Below are positions 12,901-22,293 of a stretch of DNA of 64,000 nt, one piece after another (positions within the stretch are counted from its first letter, which is position 1; each line of letters begins with the position of its first letter). The stretch spans positions 552,523 through 616,522 of the forward strand of contig CAJNDS010002224.1 in the NCBI GenBank assembly GCA_905221605.1. Reading direction: 5' to 3'. Under the pieces are notes generated by a model, which made no database searches, had not been told where the DNA came from, and worked only from the letters and a program-made list of their open reading frames with translations. The position numbers and the translations under genes are program-made. The stretch comes from Symbiodinium natans. Lineage: Eukaryota; Sar; Dinophyceae; Suessiales; Symbiodiniaceae.

Positions 12901-15900
12901 GGCTTAGGGTTGATCAGGGAATTTGGGGTTTAGGGTTGATCAGGGATTAGGGCTTAGGGTTGACCAGAGATTAGGGAACAGGGTTGACCAGGGTTTAGGG
13001 TTGAGGGTTTAGGGTTTGGGAAGTCCACTCCACACGCAGCAAGACACATTGACGTTGCAGATCATTTCCTGCAGGGAGACCTCCAGCAGCTGTTCATAAC
13101 TCACCTCAGCTGGCGGGGCAAGGAAGATGATTCCAGGGTTGGCTGTAGAGTTTGAGGGGGTTTAGGGTTTAGGGTTTAGGGTTTAGGCTTTAGGGTTTAG
13201 GGCAAATTCTTTACACGCTCAGATCTTCATGGTCCCTTCTAAACCTCGCAGTTCATGGTAGCATCAGCATGCCAGGAGCGCACGGCGGTTTCAGAAGATG
13301 TTCAACACAGACCCTGAGTACTCGGAACACAGGCGAAAACCCACTCTGAAGAAACCTCCATAAGGGGGACATCCCTAAACCCCAAACCCCAAACCCCAAA
13401 CCCTAAACCCTAAACCCCATATGGGTATCATCTCGGATTGTTTCTGGTCCTGTACTGCGTCCCTTCCGTGCGCGGCCGTCGCCCTTCAAACTCTAGTCGA
13501 ATCAGGGTTTAGGGTTTAGGGTTTAGGGTTCAGGGTTCAGGGTTCAGGGTTCAGGGTGTAGGGTTTAGGGTTGAGGGCTTGGGACTCCCAAATCTGGCCT
13601 CGGATTTATGAACGGGCTCGTTGCATCAGGCGCGCCTTCTCAGGATCAAACTCCACGCGAAGTGCTTCCTTAGCTCGGGAGAAGGTGGGGTGCACTGGTC
13701 TTCGCCCCGCCCAGGATCCTAAACCCTCAACCCTCCACCCGAAATCCTAAACCCTAAGCCCTAAAGCCTAAACCCTCTTCGTCCCCCTAGATCCTAAACC
13801 ACAGGGTCCTAAGTACCTATCTGGGGGGACCCTTGCCCAAACCATAGTAGACATTCCTACTGTAGAATCACCCTACTTTCTACTATGCAGGTAATTCGCA
13901 CCCTTTCGGTAAACCCTAATCCCCTTTACCCTAAACCCCAGACCATCCAAAGACGCGAAGGCCCGAGCCTCATACCCTGAACCCCGCAATTACTGCCCAG
14001 TGCAAGCAATATTCTTGGAACAAAAACGAGCCTATACTCGGAGGTTCAGGGTACTTATAACTGTTCTTATAAGCCCCCTAAGTCCCCTAAGTAGGTTATA
14101 CGTAGATTTAGAATTGTGGTTATAAGTACCCTTGAATCGCCAAATATGAGGAGTTCAGGGCTTAGGGTTGAAGGGCTTTGGGGTTTAGGGTTTTAGGATG
14201 TAGGGTGGAAGGTTCCTGTGAGATGGAGCCTTCCATTTTGGGCCTGTACCCTAAACCCTAAACCCTAAACCCTAATACAGAATGCAAAGGACCTCTATGG
14301 GAAACAACTGATCGCTTCCCCCCTGAAACCGTGCAGCCTTCGCTAACGAGGGTTGCTCTATATTAGATGCCCATTTAAGGAAGATATGCATTATAGACCC
14401 TAAGCTCCAAACCCGAAACCGACAAAATTAAATTCACAACCCCCGTCGCCCCACCCACCCCCCCCCCCCACATGCTAGCGCAGTTGATATGAAGCAGGGT
14501 ATATATTTCTTGTACCCCCCAAAAGGACACCAGGCATATACACTCACCAATATTAAAAAGAAACCTGATGTACACTCACCAATAACAGTAATATAAACCC
14601 TGCTTCATATCCTTCCCGGACCGCAGAGCACTGAAACCGGGAACCAAAGTGATGTTGTGGTGTACTGAGGGTGCTTATGAGGGCCAGACTCAGCTTTGTA
14701 AGGTCTTTGGGGTTGGGCGGTTTTGAGTTTGGGGCTAACAGTGAAGGCTTGGGAGTTTAGGCCTTTGGGCTTAGCAGCCTAAACCCTCAACCCCAAACCC
14801 TACAGGGTGGGGCCCCCTTACTATACTAACTGTAGTTAAGGGACTTATAACCTAACTTAGGGTCCTTATAACCCAATTTAGGGCCCTTATAACTCTACTT
14901 ATAACTAGGGGGCCCCACCCTGTAGACCATGAAATCCCGGGGGAGGGTTTGCAGCCTCCTAAGGGCTCACTCAAGAGGCCTGAGGCCTTAGGGTTTAGGG
15001 TTTAGGGTTTAGGGTTTAGGGTTTAGGGTTTAGGACGAAGCATCCCATTCGCACCCTATCACCCGCCTAAAGCCTAAACCCGCCTGAGGCCTGAAGCCTA
15101 CCTTGTTTCGGGTTTAGGGGTTTAGGATTTGAGTTTAGGGGTTTAGGATATAGGGTTTAGGGGTTAGGGTTTAGGGGTTTAGGGTCCAGGGTTCAGGGCT
15201 AAAGCCTACCTTAACAGCCAAAAATCTACAGTTTGTAGGCTAAGGACTCTCACAACGGGATGTTCAGTACCAACCTACGAAAACGCGGGCTGTTCCTAAA
15301 ACGCTTCGGGTTTTAGGGTCGAACCCTAGACAACTTTCGGGGCAGGCGCGCTGTGGCCGTCGCCAGCGCAAACAGATTCATAGGTTGGCTGTGGATTGTG
15401 CCTCTGCTGTGGGTTGGTGGGGTTTAGGGTTTGGGGTTTGGGGTTTAGGGTTTAATTGAGTGCCTAAAGGGTCCATAGAGTTTGATGGTCTGTAGGTTAT
15501 GTAAGGTTTTACGAGCATTACACAATTTTGTGATGCCAGTGGCAAGCTACACCCTAACCACCAGACCTAAACCCTGAACTCGAAGCTGATCCCTAAAGTA
15601 GCCCCCAGACCCAACCTCTAAATCCCTCTGCACCCAGCCAAAACAAACATCAACAACACACGCCCCGGCCAAGAGTCCGCACATGACCCTAAAACCTCAA
15701 CCCGAAGCCTAAACCCTAAACCCTAAACCCTAAACCCTAAACCCTAAACCCCTATACTGGGCTGGACAAAAGCCATTCCTGGATGACATCCTCTCGAAAT
15801 GTTTTGGGGGTTCCTGTACCAAAGGGGATATAATACGTTGGTGTCTGCTTTAGGAAAACACAGTTTCTTCAATGCAGTTCTCTAATTATGGGTTTCCCTA

Positions 15901-17747
15901 CTACCCCTCTATACTACCCCCCCCCCCCTAGGCTCCCCCCTTAATTAAGCTTACCTATCCCGAAATAGCCTTAACTACCGGGGAACCTCGGGGGGTGGGT
16001 AGTTTTAGAGGGGTAGTAGGGGAACCCATAATCTAACAACAGCAGTTAATTTCACAGCGCCAGTGTAAACTCTCCTAGTTAGCCCTCCTGAATGCGTACC
16101 AATTGGGATGCTCCCCCGTATACTGAGAGTCCTTAATATATAGGGATCGGAATAGGGGGGGGGGGGGGGGGGGGTGCTAAAATCCCTTTATGAAGGACTG
16201 TTAGTGTAAGGGGGAACATCCCAAAGTATCAGCCCAAATCTATATGAGCCTTGCTAAACCTCGACCCCACTTAAACCCCCAGAACCCTCCCCAACAAACT
16301 GCTTTTAAAGAAAAGCCCAAATAGTGCTAATTGCCGACCCACAGCACCCGCCGGTGTAGCCCACAACCGTCCGGGTCACGCCAGAAACTTTCTCAAAGGA
16401 GGCCTTCTTGCAGTTAGGGTTTAGGGTTTAGGGTTTCGGGCTGAAGGGCGCTTGCTTGCGGGCTAGAAAGCAAGGTCCTGGTCGCTGTAATCTTCGTCGT
16501 GTGGGCCCTTAGGATGGGCCCTATAATACCAGGACCCCTTACAAATACCCTTTAGGGTTTAGGGTTTAGGGTTTAGGGTTTAGGGTTTAGGGTCACCCTA
16601 TCAAACTCAAGGGCCCATACTTCAGAACCCTTCAAGGGAGGTAAGGGACCATACCAAGGGCCCATGTAACTACCCTTAGGTGTAAACCCTCGTGACCACC
16701 CTCAGCCCCACAAAAGCCCCTACCAGCTCGGCAACAAACCCCGCGCAGACCGAACCCAAAATCCGAACCCCTACGCCCTCATACCCTACACCCTAAACCC
16801 AGACCCCTAAACCTTATAAAACCTAAACCCTAAACCCTAAAACCCTAAAACCCTGAAACCCTGAAGCCTAAAACCCTGAAACCCTAAACCATAAAAGCCT
16901 GCCTCACAGAGCATGTAGGGTGTGAGTTCGGGCGCGGGGGCGTGCAGATCACATCTTAGGTGTGTGGTGACCGATGGTCATCGTCTCTAAGGGGAATTAA
17001 AGATAACAGAAACTCTAAACCCAAACCCCTAAACGCTGCAGATCCACCCTAACCCCAAACCCTAAACTTAGGGCTGGGGCTGGAGTTTCTGGGTTTCGGG
17101 TCTATCGGGTTGGGAGACTCCCCCTTTCTCCTAACAGTCCTTAAGAGGGAGCATCATAGGGGTACTACAATCCCTATTAAGGACTGTTAGTATAGGGGGA
17201 ACATCCCAAGCTTAGCGTCTGGAGGCTCTAGAGTTTAAGGTTTAGGGGTACAAGAACCTTTAGCTGATGCAAGAAAACCCCTGGCCCCCCCTCCCTACCC
17301 TAAACCCTAAACCCTAAACCTTCAAGGGGTTGGTAAGGGAACCTAGGATAATAAGGGTGCTACTGGGCATCCTAGCCCTAAACCCTAAACCCTAAACCCT
17401 AAACCCTAAACCCTAAACCCTAAACCCTAAACCCTAAACCCGAAACCCTAAACCCTAAACCCGAAACCCTAAACCCTAAACCCTAAACCCTAGCTGCCCC
17501 AGCTGTCAAGTCTTAAAGGCCGCTGAGGGCCGATCAGCCCTCGACTTCGAGGCCCTAAGCCCTAAACTCTCTCGACCTAAACCCTAAACCCTAAACCCTA
17601 AACCCTAAACCCTAAACCCTAAACCCTAAACCCTAAACCCTAAAACCCTAAACCCTAAACCCTCTAGGCCCTAAAGAGCCTGAACGGCACAGGCTCTAAG
17701 ATGGCCTGCGGCCCCCAGAATCAGCCCATTGCGAAGGTGGCCACCTC
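6858..17747 (-). CDS. msrA: Peptide-methionine (S)-S-oxide reductase MsrA, predicted selenoprotein, 10 exons (5' end not found)
   Basis: MsrA reduces methionine-S-sulfoxide in proteins, using a catalytic Cys or selenocysteine in a GCFWG/GUFWG motif. Joining ten minus-strand exons (17706-17747, 16348-16403, 15350-15401, 13636-13668, 13081-13104, 12639-12700, 11357-11375, 9717-9752, 8345-8413, 6858-6905) gives 441 nt that stay in phase, 146 residues plus TGA. Family landmarks appear in order: EVATFAMG[TGA]FWG, VSGVTRTVVGYTGG, PTYESVCAGDGHS, EALRVEFDPEK, VSYEQLLEVFYEG, YRSAIW, HSPEQRKIAEE, WTDAEDYHQHYWKKNG. The catalytic position is TGA, read here as selenocysteine, as known for some algal MsrA. 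Donors are six GC and three GT; all nine acceptors are AG|G. The stretch between VFYEG and YRSAIW is unusual for the family. The exon with the start codon and a SECIS element in the 3' UTR were not identified, so a pseudogene cannot be fully excluded, but no other in-frame stop or frameshift is present. Confidence 0.9.
7385..7604. mobile_element. MITE family A copy interrupted by an array
   Basis: The left end CTTGGAGGTTCATGGGTAC and right end GTACCCATGAACCTCC pattern are separated by a CCCTAAA array at about 7482-7575 inside the element. Other copies: 8181-8336, 12090-12206, 14036-14146, 39951-40116, 56328-56434. The flanking TA is a likely target duplication. Confidence 0.75.
8181..8336. 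mobile_element. MITE family A copy with short array insertion
   Basis: Ends CTTGGAGGTTCATGGG / CCCCTGAACCTCCAAG with TA on each side. An insertion ACCCTAAACCCTAAACCCT (8282-8300) splits the right arm, and the bases beside it are partly repeated (CTTGGGGTTGT / ATTGGGGGTTAT). Confidence 0.8.
8345..8413 (-). CDS. msrA: msrA exon: AKERGKFGRLDILEQQPWT
   Basis: Acceptor GACACAG|GTG, donor GCGGAG|GCCGCG (GC type). The 23 codons run from VAKERGKFGR to QPWTDAE. A family A MITE starts seven bases past the donor, so the element landed at the very start of this intron. Confidence 0.9.
9037..9175 (-). CDS. Unidentified exon-like island with telomere-repeat splice sites, inside an msrA intron
   Basis: The minus strand reads 46 open codons, LYLDLDPEDKSGFPMIRVIR then GLFFRRHKREYTNLVDHGL. 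The acceptor is TTTAG|GGTTTGC and the donor is GAGG|GTTTAGGG, both made by telomere-like repeats. It lies between the msrA exons at 9.7 and 8.4 kb on the same strand but is not MsrA sequence. The plus strand is open too. Possible explanations are an alternative exon, a nested gene piece or a relic. Confidence 0.5.
9371..9489. mobile_element. MITE family B (CAGGGTGGGGCCCC ends), copy 1
   Basis: About 119 bp palindromic element flanked by TA. It is almost identical to copies at 14803-14922 and 39436-39555, with a handful of differences. Near identity and a clean TA target suggest recent movement by a Tc1/mariner-like transposase acting in trans. Confidence 0.85.
9717..9752 (-). CDS. msrA: msrA exon: VHSPEQRKIAEE
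   Basis: Acceptor ATCCCAG|GTG, donor GAGGAG|GCACTT (GC type). It encodes VHSPEQRKIAEE, equivalent to the (Y/F)HSEEQ helix after YRSAI. The phase is 0 at both ends. Confidence 0.88.
10562..10694 (-). CDS. Exon-like island in an msrA intron
   Basis: After acceptor TTTAG|GG from a telomere-like tract, the minus strand reads HDLVSSLSFKIKVLSAGAP and then VAIRPSYVWETLTLFG. The donor is unclear. No family recognised; it is not part of the MsrA chain. Confidence 0.3.
11357..11375 (-). CDS. msrA: msrA micro-exon: YRSAIW
   Basis: Acceptor ACCAAG|G, donor ATTTGG|GCCCGG (GC type). Nineteen nt encode YRSAIW, the conserved QYRSAI(F/Y) block. The frame stays open past the donor, but only this boundary joins HSPEQRK in phase. 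Confidence 0.85.
11793..12086 (-). CDS. Unidentified terminal exon, 97 codons plus TGA, acceptor provided by a MITE end
   Basis: The minus strand is open from CCAAGTAG|GGT to TGA and encodes a Leu/Arg/Ala-rich helical sequence including GELFGRVLKAHLESP and ARIYLGIQDAQHAASVLPQ. The acceptor AG directly follows the terminal inverted repeat of the family A MITE at 12088-12208, so the MITE edge may have created the splice site. It lies inside an msrA intron. No family recognised. Confidence 0.45.
   Translation of the reverse strand, partial: GSRVGELFGRVLKAHLESPLTRMMGYSFLLDRLRRVRGLRARIYLGIQDAQHAASVLPQADRELAEVERPLCASDGATSIASAKLLSSAAAAGASHF
12639..12700 (-). CDS. msrA: msrA exon: VFYEG block
   Basis: Acceptor CCCAAG|GTC. 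The donor GG|GTTTGAGGGG is supplied by a telomere-like tract. It begins VFYEG and continues CGADSSGRPQPPGPRG, which differs from the usual HDPT...QG.D.GTQ. Length and phase fit the joins on both sides, so this may be a divergent MsrA class. The second half is the least certain part of the model. Confidence 0.7.
13081..13104 (-). CDS. msrA: msrA micro-exon: VSYEQLLE
   Basis: Acceptor CAGCTGAG|GTG, donor CTGGAG|GTCTCC. The 24-nt micro-exon encodes VSYEQLLE, a near-invariant MsrA helix start, and joins VFYEG of the next exon in phase 0. Confidence 0.88.
13636..13668 (-). CDS. msrA: msrA exon: EALRVEFDPEK
   Basis: Acceptor GCTAAG|GAA, donor GAGAAG|GCGCGC (GC type). The 33-nt exon encodes EALRVEFDPEK, the A(V/L)-V-(Y/F)DP strand of MsrA. 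The frame stays open on both sides of the exon. Confidence 0.88.
14486..14612. mobile_element. Palindromic MITE family I (GATATGAAGCAGGGT ends)
   Basis: Ends GATATGAAGCAGGGTATAT / ATATAAACCCTGCTTCATATC, with an inner repeat TACACTCACCAATA occurring twice (14537 and 14572). Single copy. Confidence 0.7.
14803..14922. mobile_element. MITE family B, copy 2
   Basis: Inserted at the TA of a CCCTA repeat unit: the left flank reads AACCCTA directly before CAGGGTGG. It lies inside an msrA intron. Confidence 0.85.
15350..15401 (-). CDS. msrA: msrA exon: NPQPTYESVCAGDGHS
   Basis: Acceptor CAGAG|G, donor CACAGC|GCGCCT (GC type). It encodes HNPQPTYESVCAGDGHS, matching the NPTYE-VCSG-GH block of MsrA. 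The opposite strand is also open here, a warning for strand calls at other islands. Confidence 0.9.
15886..16031. mobile_element. MITE family H with 5-bp target duplication
   Basis: Terminal inverted repeats TTATGGGTTTCCCTACTACC / GGTAGTAGGGGAACCCATAA, flanked by TCTAA on both sides (15881-15885 and 16032-16036). A single copy seen here, within an msrA intron. Confidence 0.8.
16348..16403 (-). CDS. msrA: msrA exon: SFEKVSGVTRTVVGYTGG
   Basis: Acceptor CAAGAAG|GCC, donor GGCGG|GTGCTG. It encodes A-SFEKVSGVTRTVVGYTGG, the second conserved MsrA block, and leaves two bases that join the next exon's first G. The preceding intron of 1302 nt holds telomere-like arrays and a MITE. Confidence 0.9.
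17706..17747 (-). CDS. msrA: msrA exon with selenocysteine codon
   Basis: Acceptor CGGCAG|GAG, donor GCAG|GCCATC (GC type). The 14 codons read EVATFAMG, TGA, FWGPQ. This is the N-terminal active-site strand-loop of MsrA. The next exon starts AAG|GCC, so both intron ends share AGGCC. Confidence 0.9.
17721..17723 (-). other. In-frame TGA at the MsrA catalytic residue (predicted Sec)
   Basis: The plus strand reads TCA here, giving TGA on the coding strand between GGC and TTC TGG. The codon sits exactly where the catalytic Cys of GCFWG is found in MsrA. A TGA at precisely this site inside an otherwise open, conserved frame points to selenocysteine rather than a random nonsense mutation. Confidence 0.85.
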
Positions 17748-19565
17748 CTGCCGGGTGCGTAGGGTTTAGGGTTTAGGGTTTAGGGTTTAGGGTTTAGGGT
17801 TTAGGGTTTAGGGTTTAGGGTTTAGGGTTTAGGGTTTAGGGTTTAGGGTTTAGGGTTTAGGGTTTAGGGTTTAGGGTTTAGGGTTTAGGGTTTAGGGTTT
17901 AGGTTTAAGGGTTTAGGGTTTAGGGTTTAGGGTTTAGGGTTTAGGGTTTAGGGTTTAGGGTTTAGGGTTTAGGGTTTAGGGTTTAGATTTTAGGGTTTAG
18001 GGTTTAGGAGTTAGGGTTTAGGGTGCAGGGTTTAGGGTTTAGGGTTTAGGGTTTAGGGCTTAGGTTTCGGGTTTAGGGTTTAGGGTTTTATGGCTTAAAG
18101 TTTAAGTTTTGGGTTTAGGAATAGGAATACTACAACCTAGGGTATGAGTCACTCATACAACACTTTGTTTAGCAAAGAGCAGCCTCCAACTACCCCCGAA
18201 ACCTGTCAACACAGAAGCCCTGAACCCTTTGAACCCTTTGGCGGGTTAGGGCTTGGTTTAGAGTTTCAATTGAAGGGTTTAGGGTTTAGGGTTCAGGGTT
18301 TAGGGTTTAGGGGCCCGTTAGAACGCAAGATGTTCACTTCTCTAACATATGGTCCCTTTTGAGTTCACCATTACAAGGCGGCCCCTAAACCCTAAACCCT
18401 AAAACCTAGACCCTGAACCCTAAACCCAAAAAACTGATTTAGAGAACTCACCCAGTCGAATTAGGATCTCACGTGCGGGGGTGCCAAACGCGCGGAATGT
18501 CAAGGGACTAAGGGACCTTAGGGGTTATGTAGGGGTTATTTAGGGGCTAGGGCCTAGGGTTTAGGGTTTCGGGTTTAGGGTATATATATATATAGGGGTT
18601 ATAGGGGAATAAGAGTAAGGATCCCTTCCAGGGGTCCCTCCTCATACCCATTAAGAATGCATGGTCCTTGCCACTTCTCGACATTGCTTCGCACATACCT
18701 GCGACTTCGGGGAGCTGACGATTCTCAGCGTTTAGGGTTTATAGGGTTTATGGGGTTGATAGGGTTTACGGTTTAGGGATTAGGGTTAAGGGTTTAAAGG
18801 TTTATAGGTTTATAGGGTGGTAGGTACATGGTCCCGTAGTAACTTCTTAAGCTCAGGTACTGGTGAGTTTAGGGTTTAGGGTTTAGGGTTTAGGGTTTAG
18901 GGTTTAGGGTTGGTACCCTGAACTGGATCTGCCAAGGCTCGACTCTAAGTCATGGCAAACTGAAAAACATAGGACCTGGTTGTCGGGGCCCTAAACCGTG
19001 ACCCCAAAGCCTGAAACCGTGAACCCCTGAAACCCTTAGAAACCTACACCTTTAAACCCTGAAATCCGTAATCCCTTAAATCCTTCACCCGTGCAACCTA
19101 AAGCCCTGAAACCCTACATACCCCTGCGCACAGATCGCTGCTCTATCACCTGCGCAGCGCTGAAAACCCCAAACGCCAGGCTTCAAAGAGCTGTAATGCG
19201 GCACACACCTTTCGGGTTCAGGGCTTAGGGTTTGGGGTTTAGGATTTGGGGTTCAGGGTTTGGATTTTCGGTTTACTTAGGGTTTGGGGTTTGCGGCTGT
19301 GGGTTTAATCCTTCAACCCTTGCACTTCTACTCCCTCGCACCCTGACCCCAACAAACCCCGGACGCGCCTGGTGGGGTTCTTGCAAACGCAGTTGCAGGA
19401 GCTGATCCGCTTGGGCTACACTGTCGCATCAAAGCGCGGCGGAGGTTTGCATTCAGTGCTGGGCTTGTCCGAAACCCTAAACCTGAAACCCCAAACCCCC
19501 GGAACCCCAGGCCTGAAACCCCAAACCCGCAAACCCTAGACCCCTAAACCCTGCACCTTCTACAG

Positions 19566-19676
19566 ACTCTCGTTAAGGAACTTGAACGACATTTTAGGTC
19601 CATTAGCAAGAACCCAGCAGAACCTGCATTCCTCAATATGCTCCATTTCAGACCGCTCAGACTGCCTAAACCATAG
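19566..19676 (+). CDS. Candidate plus-strand exon (36 codons plus TAG)
   Basis: Acceptor TTCTACAG|ACT, then TLVKELERHFRSISKNPAEP and AFLNMLHFRPLRLPKP to TAG. An earlier GT donor at TTTTAG|GTCC is an alternative end. Other plus islands nearby: 19380-19430 (LQELIRLGYTVASKRGG) and 19150-19220 (SLLYHLRSAENPKRQ). Confidence 0.45.
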   Translation, partial: TLVKELERHFRSISKNPAEPAFLNMLHFRPLRLPKP

Positions 19677-19807
19677 TCATCCCTTCCTTAGGGGCAACTG
19701 AAGGGTTCAGGCTTCAGGGGGGGTTTAGGGTTTAGGGTTTAGGGTTGAGGGTTGAGGGTTGAGGGTTTAGGGTTAGCCCTCCCTTCATCCACACCTAATT
19801 CCTGCAG

Positions 19808-19854
19808 AGGTTTTCTAAGGGGCGGCTACAGGATCGGTTCTTTTTGGCCATGTG
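19808..19854 (+). CDS. Candidate plus-strand exon
   Basis: Acceptor TTCCTGCAG|AGG, donor CATGTG|GTTTTG. It encodes RFSKGRLQDRFFLAM. It follows the 19.57-kb island on the same strand. Confidence 0.45.
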
Positions 19855-20242
19855 GTTTTGATATTCGAGGGATAGGATTGTTAGGGTGCCTGGATTAATG
19901 TGTTTAAACCCTAAGCCCAGATAACCCTAAATCCCAAACCCAAGTCCGAAAACCCAAACCCTAAACCCTGAGCCCTAAATAAGCCCCGAACCCAAGACCC
20001 TGGACCCCCAAATCCTGAACCCTAAGCCCCAAACCTGAAACCTAAACCCCAAACCCTACACCCGAAACCACAAATCCTAACCCCAAACCCCAAACCCCAA
20101 ACTTGGGGGGATTCCCCAAAAATCTGGGTATCTCCCTAAACCCTAAACCCGAAACCCTAAACCCGCAACCCCAAACCCTAAACCCTAAACCCCAAACCCT
20201 AAACCCACCCTAAACCCTAAATTCTGGGGTTCCAACGCACCC

Positions 20243-20305
20243 AAGGCCGAGCTGAACCCGAATCGCTCCACGTCCTCGGCGGCCTCCACGACCTCAGCGT
20301 TTGTT
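20243..20305. CDS. Exon-like island, strand unresolved
   Basis: Minus reads VVEAAEDVERFGFSSAL between CGCTGAG| and |GTGCGTTGG; plus reads AELNPNRSTSSAASTTSAFV between CCCAAG| and |GTTTAGGG. Both have valid splice sites. Confidence 0.35.
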
Positions 20306-21634
20306 GGTTTAGGGTTTAGGGTTTAGGATTTAGGGTTTAGGGTTTAGGGTTTAGGGTTTGGGGTTTGGGTTTTAGGGTTTAGAGTTTAGGGTTTAGGCTT
20401 TGGGGTTAAGGATCTGGGGTTTTGGGTTTAGGGTTTGGGGTCTTTAGGGTCCAGGGGCTTAGATCTTCTGGGGCTCTATAGTGCACAAATACCTTCTAAA
20501 CCCTGTACCCGAACCTCAGACCCCCTTAACCCTAAACCCTAAACCCTAAACCCTAAATCCTAAACCCCCCCCTAAACCCTCTGAACCCTAAAGCCCCAAA
20601 CCCGCTGAACGTCCCTGGTCTTCTGAGCCACCGTAGGGTTTTGGGCGCGCAAAAGTCCTGAACCCTCAGCTCGACACCCGAAACCCTAAACCCTAAACCC
20701 TCAGCCCTAAACCCTAAAGACCCTAAACCCACGCAGCGCCGGGGCCGAGACAAACTTCTGGTCCGCGGTGTCCTGGGACGATTTGTGCTTCGTTCGGGCT
20801 ACTCGAAACCCTCTAAACCCTGTAAAACCCCATAAACCCTATAAAACCCTATAAACCCCATAAACCCTATAAAGCCTAAGCCCTCAGCCCTAAGCCCTAA
20901 ACCCTATAAACCCTACACCCTAAGCCCTAAAACCTACACCAAACATAGTGGGCTTAGGGGGGGTGAACATGTTGGGGTTGAAGCGAGCTCCGGTTTGAGC
21001 TGCATTCTCGGGACAGCATGGGCAAAGAGACGGGGATTAGGGTTTAGGGTAATTACCTAAACCCCACACCCTAAACCCCAAACCCTAAACCCTAAACCCT
21101 AAACCCTAAATTCTAAACCCCAAACCCTAAACCTTAGACCCCAGGCCCCAGGCCGTCAAGCCTACCTAGCATGGTTTAGGGTTTAGGATTTTAAGGGAAA
21201 CCCTCCCCTGAACCCTAGACCCCCTAGGGAATGGCGAGGTACCCTATACAATCCCTTTAAGGGTCTATATAAGGGGATATCGGGTACCTCATTCCCTCAT
21301 TCCGTACTTAGAACCAGCCAGTAGAAACTTCGGCAATATTCCACAAGAGCCACTTAGGCCCCGACACCCGCCCAGCGCATGACCACCTCGGCACGTGAGG
21401 AGCGCTTGCTGATAGGGTTTAGGATTCAGAAAGTTTAGGGTTTAGGGTTTATAGGGTTTAGGGCTACTGCTCTAACCCCTGAAACCCTACAAACCTATAA
21501 GCCCTCAAAACCCAAAAAAAAACGACAACCCCAAAGCCCTAAGTATGAAGACTTCAGACAATGATATGTCTATTGAGGATTGTAGTGCTCTCTCCAATAT
21601 GAATCCTGAGGGTTACATGTACCACGGTATGGGG

Positions 21635-21735
21635 GGGTTTACGGTTTCAAAGGGTACCTCGTTGGGGTCCTGATTATAAGGGGATCCTACTATTCAGGGA
21701 TCTATATTAGGGGTCCATGTTTTTCGTAAACCCCC
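21635..21735. mobile_element. MITE family G copy flanked by 28-bp direct repeats
   Basis: The core resembles GGGTACC..TTGGGGTCC..TAAGGGGATCCTACTAT. Related copies: 6504-6607, 24409-24496, 31322-31434, 39598-39676, 59528-59622. The flanks repeat for 28 bp with one mismatch (21597-21624 and 21736-21763). Confidence 0.65.
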
Positions 21736-22250
21736 ATATGAATCCTGAGGGTTCCATGTACCAATGTATATGCTGGGGGCCAACGACACTAAATATGCAC
21801 GAACTACTTTACAGTCCAAGTGTACTTTGCTTAGTTACATGCGTCCTCTGGCAGGGTTAAGGGTTTAGGGTCGAGATCTCCCCGCTTAGCGCCTGTACCC
21901 CCAAACCACCCAAGGCCCTGAAACCCTAAACCCTGAAACCCTGAAACCCCGAAACCCCCAAACCCCGAAACCCTGAAGCCCTAAACCATCAACCCTGAAA
22001 CCCTAAACCCTACTATAAACCCTATCAAGCCCTACCATAAACCCTCTAAACCCACTAAACCCAGCACAAAAACCCTAAAAAGCACCCTGTAAAAATAAAA
22101 CCTATAAACCCCTACATACCCCCTAAACCCAAACAAAACCTGCGACCCCCTAAACCCTAAACCCTAAACCCTATACCCTGAGAGTCCCATTCTCGGGACC
22201 CCTACGTAGCCCTCGTCGGTGACCGTGAGCCCCCCCCCCGTGCCCCGCAG

Positions 22251-22293
22251 GTGAATGAGATCGCCAGTCCTCCGTTGAAAGCTGGTCGTACCG
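22251..22293 (+). CDS. Plus-strand exon with strong acceptor
   Basis: A C-rich tract leads to CCCCGCAG|GTG; the donor is TACCG|GTTTAGGG. It encodes VNEIASPPLKAGRT. The minus strand is not convincing here. Confidence 0.5.

Larger units (their letters stand above)
17364..18100. repeat. Largest telomere-like cluster, inverted around the Sec exon
   Basis: CCCTAAA arrays at 17364-17497 and 17578-17665 face a TTTAGGG array from 17760 to about 18000, with degenerate copies to 18100. The selenocysteine exon of msrA (17706-17747) lies in the 95-bp gap between the opposed arrays. Confidence 0.9.

Noticed and set aside
20553-20753. Open frames made of GLGFRVQGLGF-type residues here and at many loci
   Set aside because: This peptide is simply TTTAGGG with variants read in frame; it marks arrays, not proteins.
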